DNA of 64,000 bases from JAEUHQ01 sp964538915 (lineage in GTDB: Bacteria; Planctomycetota; UBA1135; UBA2386), in assembly GCA_964538915.1 (NCBI GenBank), contig CAZIFB010000006.1, forward strand, positions 1 to 64,000, written 5' to 3'. Positions 6,973 through 14,051 of the stretch are shown here, in pieces (the first letter of the stretch is position 1; every line of letters begins with the position of its first letter). The notes below the pieces were generated by a model that saw nothing but the letters and a program-made list of their open reading frames with translations, did not search any database and had not been told where the DNA came from. Both the position numbers and the translations under genes were made by a program.

Positions 6973-9900
6973 GTGACGCCCGACCCGGAATCGCCCCGTC
7001 CCGCGCCGACGCCATCTCTCGCCGCCCGCTTGCGCCGGCACTTCGGCGCCGACGTCGATCCTCGCATCGATCTCGACACCCTGGCGGGTGCTCGTCCGGT
7101 GGCGCCGACACCGGGGTCCGAAGCACGGCCGGCCGGACCCTCGACGTCGTCGACGCTGAAGCGCCTCGAAGACCGCGGCAGCACGGCGTCGCGCTACAAG
7201 GTCCACGGCGAGATCGCTCGCGGCGGCATGGGGGCGATCCTCGAGGTCTTCGACGAGGACCTGCGCCGCCGGCTCGCGATGAAGGTGATCCTCGACCGGA
7301 CCTCGAAGGGTGCGTCGACCGGTCCCGGTTCGGCGGTCGAGCCGCTCGTCCTGTCGCGATTCCTGGAGGAAGCGCAGGTGACGGGGCAGCTCGACCATCC
7401 CGGCATCGTGCCCGTGCACGAACTCGGGCTCGACGAGAGCGGGCGCGTGTACTTCACGATGCGGCTCGTGCACGGCCGCGATCTCGAGGCCATCTGCGGG
7501 CTCGTCGCGCGCGGCGAAGAGGGCTGGACCGTGACGCGCGCTCTCGGCGTCCTGCAGAAGGTCTGCGAGGCGATGGCATACGCGCACGAGAAGGGTGTCG
7601 TGCACCGCGACCTGAAGCCGCAGAACGTGATGGTCGGGCGTTTCGGCGAGGTCTACGTGATGGACTGGGGGCTCGCGCGGGTGAAGAGTTCCGCCGATCG
7701 ACGCGACCTTCGCATCCGCGACGCGGCGGGGAGCGCAGCGGCGGTTCCGGCGGCCGTGGCCACCGATCGCGGCGACGGTTCGACCGACCGGGACGGCGAC
7801 GGCCTCTACACGATGGACGGCGACGTCGTCGGCACGCCGAGCTACATGTCGCCGGAGCAGGCGCGCGGGGATCTCGGCGCGATCGACGAACGATCCGACG
7901 TCTACTCGGTGGGGGCGATGCTGTACCGCCTGCTCGCCGGCGTGGCGCCGTACGCCGGTGAACGCACCGGAGCCTCGGCGGTGTGGCACCGCGTGCTGGA
8001 AGGGCCGCCGCCCGCCGTCGAGTCGCTCGCGCCGCGCACTCCGCCGGAGCTGCTGGCGATCTGCAGCAAGGCCATGGCCCGCGAACCGGGGGCCCGCTAC
8101 GCCGGCATGCTCGAACTCGCGGGCGACGTGCGGGCGTTCCTCGAGGGCCGCGTCGTCGGTGCCTTCGAGACCGGCGCGATTGCCGAGGCTCGCAAGTGGA
8201 TCGGTCGCAACCGCGCGCTCGCGGGGTCGCTCGCGGCCGCGGCGCTGGCGCTGGTGGCGGGCCTCGTCGGCAGTCTCGTGTTCGCGGGTCGTGCGCACGA
8301 CAGCTCGCTGGTCGCCGAACAGCGCCGCGTCGAAGCTGCCACGAACGCGGAGCTCGCGGAGAAGCGTCGGCAGGAGGCGATCGCGAGCGAGGCCAAGGCC
8401 ACACAACAGGCGCGGGTGGCGCAGGAAGTGAACGCGTTCCTCAACGACGACGTGCTCGCCGCGATCGCGCCGGAGCACCTGGGCAAGGACGTCACGGTCC
8501 GCCAGGTCCTCGACGAGGCGTCGAGCCGGCTCGACGTCGTGGGGCTGAGCGATCCGGCGGTCGAGGTCGCTCTGCGGATCACGATCGGAACGAGCTACGA
8601 ACGGCTCGGCGAGCACGAAGTGGCGCGCCGGCACTTCGCGCGAGCCCTCGATCTCGCGCGCGCGAACCTCGATCCACGTTCCGAGCCCGCGTTGAAATCG
8701 ATGCGCGGACTCGGGTCGTCGCTGTTCAGGCTCGGCCGCTACGACGAGGCGATCGCCCTCTATCGCGAAGCGCTGACGCTCGCGCGCGAGATCCTCGGTC
8801 CGGAGCACCAGGGCACACTCGCGACCGCGAACGACCTCTCGACCGTTCTCTCGGCGGCGGGTCGGCTCGCCGAGTCGCGTGCGCTGCACACCGCGACGTT
8901 GCCGATCGAGAGCCGTGTTCTCGGCGAGGATGCGTCCAACACGTTGACCGCGCGCAACAACCTCGCGCTCCTCGACCAGAAGAACGGTCGCTTCGCGGAA
9001 GCCGAGCAGGGCTTTCGCGTCGTGCTCGAGAAGCGTCGTGAGGTCTCCGGCCCACGGCATCCCGAGACGCTGATCGTGATGAACAACCTCGCGCTGCTTC
9101 TCGGCGACATGGGCCGGCTCGACGAGGGAGAGGCTCTCGCGCGCGAAGTGTTCGACGCGTATCGCGAGACGCTCGACGAGGACCATCCGAAGCTCGCCAG
9201 TGCCGTCGGCAACCTCGGCACCTTCGCCTTCCGGCGTGGACGCATGGCCGAGGCGGAGAAGGCGTTCCGGGAATCGCTGCGACTCCTCCTCCTGCGTTCG
9301 GCGCCCGACTCGGCCGACGTGCTGCTGGCGAAGCACAACATCGCGACTTCGATCGAGGATCCGAAGCGACGCGACGAAGTGCTCTCGCTCCGGGGCGAGG
9401 TCCTCGAGGGCCGTCGTCGGGTTCTCGGACCCGAGCACCCGGACACTCTGGAAGCGATGAACGGCATGGCCGCGACGCTGCGCGAGATGAACCGTCTCGA
9501 CGAGGCGGAGTCCCTGTACCGCGAGACCCTGGCCGCCCGGCGCGACATCCTCGGCGAGGACCATCCTTCCACACTCGTGACCATGGAGAACCTCGGCGGC
9601 GTGCTGCTCGCCCGCGGGGATGCCGCCGGCAGCGAGACGATCACGCACGAAGTGCTCGAGGTGCGCCGCCGGGTTCTCGGCGACACCCACCCCGACGTCG
9701 CGAAGACGACGCTCAATCTGGCGATCGTGCAGCGGTCGCGTGGCGACAGCGCCGCGGCGTTGTCGACGGTCGAGGACGCACTCGCGCGGAGCCGCGCGGC
9801 GTTCGGCGGGGCGCACCCCCAGGTCGCGACGTGTCTGCGCTGGCTCGGGGACGTTCGCAACGACGCGAAGGACCATGCGAAGGCGCTCGCGGCGTATCGG

Positions 9901-10275
9901 GAGTCGCTCGACATCTGGCGGCAGGTCCGGCCCGACGACAACCTCAGCGCGTACCTCCTGCACCAGATCGGCTACGAGCACCTGAAGCTGGACCAACTGG
10001 ACGCCGCGCTGGAGCGGGCGAACGAAGCCGTGGCGGTGCGCGAGTCGGTGCAGGGCAAGGACGGAGCGGGCGCGCGCGCTTCGCTCTTCCTTCGTGCCAG
10101 GGTCCTGCTCGCGATGAAGCGGTTCGAGGAGACCGAGACCCTGGTGCGCGATCTGCTCGATCGGGCGCAGCGGCTCGACGGCGCCGACGCCGAGTCCACC
10201 AGGAGACTGCGCGCGCTCCTCGTTTCGCTCTACGAAGACTGGAACAAGCCCGACGAAGCGGCGAAGTGGCGCTGA
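6973..10275 (+). CDS. Membrane Ser/Thr protein kinase with C-terminal TPR array
   Basis: A 1,100-residue single-pass receptor-like kinase. The kinase domain spans about residues 75-390: glycine-rich loop IARGGMGAI, catalytic Lys in AMKVI, catalytic loop VVHRDLKPQN (about 210), metal-binding DWG (about 230) instead of DFG, and GTPSYMSPEQ (about 286). The activation segment between DWG and GTPSY is about 55 residues, far longer than usual, with an acidic Gly/Asp-rich insert. A transmembrane helix follows at about 415-438. The rest is a series of tetratricopeptide repeats of the 42-residue kinesin-light-chain type (repeated LGxxHPxT, ALxxRR, LxNLA patterns) to about residue 1075. This architecture is common in Planctomycetota. 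GTG 6973 is supported by TAGACT 7 nt upstream. The target is unknown. Confidence 0.93.
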   Translation: MTPDPESPRPAPTPSLAARLRRHFGADVDPRIDLDTLAGARPVAPTPGSEARPAGPSTSSTLKRLEDRGSTASRYKVHGEIARGGMGAILEVFDEDLRRRLAMKVILDRTSKGASTGPGSAVEPLVLSRFLEEAQVTGQLDHPGIVPVHELGLDESGRVYFTMRLVHGRDLEAICGLVARGEEGWTVTRALGVLQKVCEAMAYAHEKGVVHRDLKPQNVMVGRFGEVYVMDWGLARVKSSADRRDLRIRDAAGSAAAVPAAVATDRGDGSTDRDGDGLYTMDGDVVGTPSYMSPEQARGDLGAIDERSDVYSVGAMLYRLLAGVAPYAGERTGASAVWHRVLEGPPPAVESLAPRTPPELLAICSKAMAREPGARYAGMLELAGDVRAFLEGRVVGAFETGAIAEARKWIGRNRALAGSLAAAALALVAGLVGSLVFAGRAHDSSLVAEQRRVEAATNAELAEKRRQEAIASEAKATQQARVAQEVNAFLNDDVLAAIAPEHLGKDVTVRQVLDEASSRLDVVGLSDPAVEVALRITIGTSYERLGEHEVARRHFARALDLARANLDPRSEPALKSMRGLGSSLFRLGRYDEAIALYREALTLAREILGPEHQGTLATANDLSTVLSAAGRLAESRALHTATLPIESRVLGEDASNTLTARNNLALLDQKNGRFAEAEQGFRVVLEKRREVSGPRHPETLIVMNNLALLLGDMGRLDEGEALAREVFDAYRETLDEDHPKLASAVGNLGTFAFRRGRMAEAEKAFRESLRLLLLRSAPDSADVLLAKHNIATSIEDPKRRDEVLSLRGEVLEGRRRVLGPEHPDTLEAMNGMAATLREMNRLDEAESLYRETLAARRDILGEDHPSTLVTMENLGGVLLARGDAAGSETITHEVLEVRRRVLGDTHPDVAKTTLNLAIVQRSRGDSAAALSTVEDALARSRAAFGGAHPQVATCLRWLGDVRNDAKDHAKALAAYRESLDIWRQVRPDDNLSAYLLHQIGYEHLKLDQLDAALERANEAVAVRESVQGKDGAGARASLFLRARVLLAMKRFEETETLVRDLLDRAQRLDGADAESTRRLRALLVSLYEDWNKPDEAAKWR

Positions 10276-10290
10276 CGGCGCGCCGCGCGA

Positions 10291-11790
10291 TCACTCGATG
10301 CGCAGCGACACGAGGTCCACTTCGCACGGGCCGTCGACCGGGTCGATGCGCAGCCACTGCACCTCCGCGGGCAGTCCCGGCCGGCCGGCGAGGTCGATGC
10401 GGTAGCGGTGGACCCGGCCGTCGTTGACCGAGCGCCACGTCACCGAGCATGCCTCGACGAAGGTTTCCTGGTCCGCGCCCTTCCAGAACAGCTGCGCGGT
10501 GCCCGCGTCGATCGCATGACCCGGCGCATGGATGCGCATTTCGATCTCGACTGCGCGGATCGGGCGCTGCAGCAGCGGCGTCACGATCCACGGATCGCCG
10601 CCGGTTGCTCGCCAGCGGAAGCCGTCGGCACCTTCGCGCACGACGAGCTGGTCGTTGGGCCAGAAGCCGCGGCGGTGTTCTCGCACCGCGAAGTCGAAGG
10701 CATCCTGCGTCCAGCGTTCGGGCAACTCGAGGCGGTCGTGGAGATCGAGCAGAGCGCGTCGGCGTCCGGGCGGCTCGTTGCCGAGGCGGCGTTCGAGTTC
10801 GTCGCGCGGGATCGTCGGCGCGTCGACGTCGACGAAGTCGGGAACGGCGTCGCGGATCGGGAACGTGCGGGCGCCGACGAGGCTCTCGCCGTCGCGTCGG
10901 AGCGGGGCGAGCGTCGTCGGTTCGACGAGGCGCGACCAGAAGGCTGCGTCGGCGGCAGTCGATCGCGGTGGCGCTTTCGTTCCCGGTGAGATCGTCGTCG
11001 CGAACAGCCGGGCGAGCAGCGTCGCGTCGTCCATCGTCCGTGCACGCCGCGTGATGCCGGCCCGCGGGATCGTCGCGGCGACACCGATGCGACCCGGCTC
11101 CATCGTCGAGCTCCTCGTGTTGGCGAGCAGCCACGCGATCGCGGCGTCCGGCGACGGCAGCGAGTCCGGAGGGAGCACGTCGCACTGCGGCACGAGCTCC
11201 GCACCCGGCAGGCACGCGACGAGGTCGTCCGGATGGAACACGTTGCGCTCCATGTGCGGCCAGCCCGGGCGCCGGAACAGGTACTCGTCGATCGACGCGC
11301 GGTCGTAGCGGATCTCCTCGGTCGTCAGGACCACCGCGCATCGAGCGACGCGGCACAGTTCGAGCATCGTCGGAACCGGCTGCTCCACGTGCTCGAGTAC
11401 TTCGCTGCAGACGACCACGTCGAACGCGCCGTCCGGGAACGGCAGGCGGGCGCAGTCGACCGCCGCGGCGGGCAGGCCGAACAGTTCGCGCGCGCGCCAG
11501 CACGCCTCGACCGACAGGTCGCTCGTCGCGACGTCCGTGCCGAAGAGCGAGCGCACGACGTGGCACAGGTAGCCCTCGGCGCCGCCGACGTCGAGCAGCG
11601 ACGTGAACGCGAGGCCGTCGAGGGCTCGCAGGATGCGCAAGGATCGTGCGAGCCGGCCGGTGTGGTGGCCCTCCGTCTCCGGGTGCCCGAAGCCGTAGAT
11701 CGGCATGTGTGCGAAGAACGCGCCGCTCGGGCCGCGCCGGGCGAATCGCTGGTCGAGCCAGCTGCGGGTCGAGCGCGCGTAGAACGTCAT
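10291..11790 (-). CDS. Three-part SAM-dependent methyltransferase with Trm112-like and C-terminal beta-sandwich-like regions
   Basis: A 499-residue protein. The N-terminal class I methyltransferase has the SAM-binding motif LLDVGGAEGY (65-74), motif II near TSDLS, and the motif IV/post-motif sequence FDVVVCSEVLEHV (123-135). A Trm112-like segment follows (about 288-320: LVEPTTLAPLRRDGESLVG, then FPIRDAVPDF), as fused to some small-molecule methyltransferases. The last about 140 residues look like an all-beta domain (GTAQLFWKGADQETF, then HRYRIDLAG, ending in VSLRIE), similar to segments in surface-glycan proteins. It may methylate a glycan or lipid-linked sugar, but that is inference. ATG 11790 has TAGCCT 10 nt upstream. 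The gene converges on the kinase gene with a 15 bp gap. Confidence 0.8.
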   Translation of the reverse strand: MTFYARSTRSWLDQRFARRGPSGAFFAHMPIYGFGHPETEGHHTGRLARSLRILRALDGLAFTSLLDVGGAEGYLCHVVRSLFGTDVATSDLSVEACWRARELFGLPAAAVDCARLPFPDGAFDVVVCSEVLEHVEQPVPTMLELCRVARCAVVLTTEEIRYDRASIDEYLFRRPGWPHMERNVFHPDDLVACLPGAELVPQCDVLPPDSLPSPDAAIAWLLANTRSSTMEPGRIGVAATIPRAGITRRARTMDDATLLARLFATTISPGTKAPPRSTAADAAFWSRLVEPTTLAPLRRDGESLVGARTFPIRDAVPDFVDVDAPTIPRDELERRLGNEPPGRRRALLDLHDRLELPERWTQDAFDFAVREHRRGFWPNDQLVVREGADGFRWRATGGDPWIVTPLLQRPIRAVEIEMRIHAPGHAIDAGTAQLFWKGADQETFVEACSVTWRSVNDGRVHRYRIDLAGRPGLPAEVQWLRIDPVDGPCEVDLVSLRIE

Positions 11791-11800
11791 CGGGGCGCGC

Positions 11801-11806
11801 AGGCTA
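11801..11806 (-). promoter_or_regulatory. Putative -10 element (TAGCCT) of the methyltransferase gene
   Basis: Read on the minus strand, TAGCCT ends 10 nt before the ATG at 11790 and no ribosome site lies between them, matching the near-leaderless pattern found at other genes. Confidence 0.42.
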
Positions 11807-11916
11807 GCGGTGCCCGGCCCCGCCCGCGACTCCGGCGGAGGCGACGAGTCGCGAACCGGCCGCACCATGGGCGGGGAGCGTTGGCACGGCAGCAGCTGCG
11901 GCAGTAGTAGGAGGGC

Positions 11917-12204
11917 ATGCGCGCCACATGGAACGGCACCGTGCTCGCCGACAGCGATCGCACGATCGAGGTCGACGGCTACGTCTACTTCCCCCGCGAA
12001 TCGGTCCGTACGGATCTGCTGCGCCTTGCCGCGAAGACGGCGGGCGACCGGCAGTGTCCGCACGGCGTGCAGTTCTACGACGTCGTCGAAGGCGCCCGCA
12101 CCGCGGAGCGCAACGCGTGGTCGTACGAGAAGCCCGATGCGGCGATGAAGCAGATCGATCGGTGGATCGGCTTCTGGGACGAGGTCGAGATCGCCGCGAA
12201 CTGA
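11917..12204 (+). CDS. DUF427 family protein
   Basis: A 95-residue single-domain protein that matches the DUF427 fold family end to end: N-terminal MRATWNGTVLADSD, the conserved VYFPRESV strand, the AERNAWSYEKP segment, and the C-terminal IDRWIGFWDEVEI. The biochemical function of the family is not settled. The start is well placed behind a GGAGGG ribosome site (about 11909-11914). The gene stands alone between the divergently oriented methyltransferase gene and a converging operon, so there is no operon clue. There is no signal peptide or membrane helix, so the protein is cytoplasmic. Confidence 0.9.
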   Translation: MRATWNGTVLADSDRTIEVDGYVYFPRESVRTDLLRLAAKTAGDRQCPHGVQFYDVVEGARTAERNAWSYEKPDAAMKQIDRWIGFWDEVEIAAN

Positions 12205-12210
12205 CCGCGG

Positions 12211-12447
12211 TCACGCGGGCGGCGGCCTGTCGGTCGTGCGGTCGCGCAGCAGTGCCACGAGCCGTTCGCGCAGGCGCGTGAGTTCGCGCGAGAGCGCGAG
12301 CGTGGCTTCGCCGTCGTCGTCGAAGCGACGGCGGTGGCCGGTGCGGGCAGCGCCGCACCGGATGCGGAGCGCGTTCGCTTCCTCCGCCGCCTCCTCGAGC
12401 CGGCGGCGGAGGATCACGATCGCCGAACTCCACCGAGGCGGGATCAT
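12211..12447 (-). CDS. Small charged coiled-coil protein
   Basis: A 78-residue protein, mostly a predicted helix rich in Arg, Glu and Leu (AIVILRRRLEEAAEEANALR; LSRELTRLRERLVALL), compatible with a coiled coil. Its ATG overlaps the stop of the upstream PRC-barrel gene as ATGA, so translation is probably coupled. There is no signal peptide, although its partner is exported. I do not recognise a family. The overlap and the absence of a competing gene support it being real, but so short and biased a sequence could also be a conserved-looking accident. Confidence 0.5.
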   Translation of the reverse strand: MIPPRWSSAIVILRRRLEEAAEEANALRIRCGAARTGHRRRFDDDGEATLALSRELTRLRERLVALLRDRTTDRPPPA

Positions 12448-13304
12448 CGTGCGCCGCTGCCTCCGTGCTCCCCGGCCGTGCCGGCGCGTTCGGTCGGCGT
12501 CTCCCATTTCGGGATCGGCACACCGAAGTGCTCGTAGCTGCGCCGCCGCAGCGCCGCGGGCGGCGGTTCGTCCGGCTTGGTGCAGACCGGGGCGTCCGCG
12601 AGACGCGCCGCGACCGCATCGATCTGCAGTTCGCAGCCATCCTTGCCGTCGCCGACCTTCAGTGCGGCCCACGGCAGGAGCACGCGCTTGCCGTCGTTCT
12701 CGATCGCGGCGAACACGAGCGTCCTCTGCGCGGGTGCGAACCACAGCACGGGCGCCGCCTTCGCGGCGTTCGTCGCGGGCGCATCACCCGTGGCCGGGGC
12801 AGCACCCTTCGCCGCCGTCTTGCACGTCGCGTGGGCGAGGTCGGAGGCGAGGATCGTGCGCACTGCGGGTTTCGCCGCGGCCTCCGCGATCGGAGCCGGA
12901 TTCGCCGGTGCGGTCAGCGAAGCGAACGTCAGGTTCGGATCGTCGGTGCACCAGCGCTGCGTGGTCGCGTCCCACAGCAGGGCCTTCGCGGGCAGTTCGC
13001 GGCGTTCGCCTTGTTTGTCGTTCGTGTCGGCCGATTCGACCAGCAGGGCGACGAGGCGACCGTCGGGTGCGAACGTCGCGTCCCGCACGACCGCGAACGG
13101 GGTGAATGCGCGCGTGCCGCCCTCTCCGGCAGTCGCCTGGGCGTGATGAACGACCGCGCCGGCGAGAGAGGCCAGCGGAACGAGCGTCGGCTCGGCACGC
13201 ATGGCGGGCTGCTGCGGCTTCTGCGGCTCTTGCGACTCCTGCGCGCGCGCAGTCGGGAGCGCGAGCAGTGCCGCGGCGAACGGAAGGACGATGCAGGTCT
13301 TCAT
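12444..13304 (-). CDS. Exported PRC-barrel-like protein
   Basis: A 286-residue protein with a clear signal peptide (MKTCIVLPFAAALLALPTARAQ) and a strong GAGGAGG ribosome site just before ATG 13304. The region FAVVRDATFAPDGRLVALLV, continued by ERRELPAKALLWD, resembles the PRC-barrel pattern in which a GRVxxLVV strand is followed by an LPxxALRWD strand. A second, weaker copy is seen at FAAIENDGKRVLLPWAALKV. The C-terminus (SYEHFGVPIPKWE) resembles the short tail of other PRC-barrel proteins. An Ala-rich linker joins the halves. It is transcribed away from the ECF sigma gene at 13495, and their 190 bp intergenic region probably holds both promoters. Function is unknown; envelope location is likely. 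Confidence 0.65.
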   Translation of the reverse strand: MKTCIVLPFAAALLALPTARAQESQEPQKPQQPAMRAEPTLVPLASLAGAVVHHAQATAGEGGTRAFTPFAVVRDATFAPDGRLVALLVESADTNDKQGERRELPAKALLWDATTQRWCTDDPNLTFASLTAPANPAPIAEAAAKPAVRTILASDLAHATCKTAAKGAAPATGDAPATNAAKAAPVLWFAPAQRTLVFAAIENDGKRVLLPWAALKVGDGKDGCELQIDAVAARLADAPVCTKPDEPPPAALRRRSYEHFGVPIPKWETPTERAGTAGEHGGSGAR

Positions 13305-13494
13305 GGGAACCTCCTCTTGGTCGAAGTCGGAGTCTCCCGAGGCCGGCCGGGTGTTAGTCGAAATCGTCGCGCCGTGCGGATCGGTCAAGAGTGCGCCTCT
13401 TCGCGCACGGACACTGACCGCATTCCCGGGCGATCCTCCCGAGGCCGGACTTTCGCCGGCCGCGGCCTTCGCACCAGGGCGTAGCCCGGAACGC

Positions 13495-14037
13495 ATGAGA
13501 CACACCGACGAAACGAACCGTCTGGTCGCGAAGGCGCGCGCGGGGTGCCGGCGCTCGTTCGGCACACTGTGGAGAGCGCACGAGCGTCGTGTGCGCGCCG
13601 TCGTCGAGCCGATCCTGCGCGAAGGCGCCGACGACGTGGTGCAGGACGTCGCTGCCGCTGCACTCGTCGGCATCACCGCGCTGCGCGACGACGACGCGGG
13701 AACGTTCGCCGCGTGGCTGCGCTCGATCGCGCGCAACCGCGCGCGCTCGGCACTCGGCAAGCGTCGCCGCACCCGTTCGACCGAGGCGTCGGAGCCTCGG
13801 GTGGAGTCGTTCCCGGCGCGCGATGCGGGTACGTTCGATGCGGCGCAGCGCGACGAAGTCCGCCGCGCGCTGCGCGCGCTGCCGCGGCAGTTGCGCGCAC
13901 CGCTCGTGCTCCGCTACTGGCGCGGCCGCTCGGGCCCCGAGATCGCGTCGCGGCTCCACACGACCCATGGTTCCCTGCGCGTGTCGTTGTGCATCGCGCT
14001 GCGCCGCCTGCGTCAGGATCTCGCGCGCTGCGGCTGA
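13495..14037 (+). CDS. ECF-type RNA polymerase sigma factor
   Basis: A 180-residue sigma-70 family protein. Region 2 spans about residues 15-85 (LVAKARAGCRRSFGTLWRAH, DDVVQDVAAAALVG, FAAWLRSIARNRARS). Region 4 follows at about 120-178 (LRALPRQLRAPLVLRYW; SGPEIASRLHTTHGSLRV; LRRLRQDLARC), with its helix-turn-helix. Length and the lack of regions 1 and 3 fit extracytoplasmic-function sigma factors. No anti-sigma gene is adjacent. Its divergent neighbour encodes an exported PRC-barrel protein, a plausible but unproven regulatory target. ATG 13495 gives the family N-terminus (MRHTDETNRLVAKA); no ribosome site is obvious. Confidence 0.87.
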   Translation: MRHTDETNRLVAKARAGCRRSFGTLWRAHERRVRAVVEPILREGADDVVQDVAAAALVGITALRDDDAGTFAAWLRSIARNRARSALGKRRRTRSTEASEPRVESFPARDAGTFDAAQRDEVRRALRALPRQLRAPLVLRYWRGRSGPEIASRLHTTHGSLRVSLCIALRRLRQDLARCG

Positions 14038-14051
14038 CGCCGCGAGCGCAG

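Noticed and set aside
6913..9996. Minus-strand open frame of about 1,027 codons opposite the kinase gene
   Set aside because: It is Arg/His/Val-rich without domains and mirrors the kinase/TPR codons; high GC keeps antisense frames open. The kinase motifs on the plus strand are decisive.
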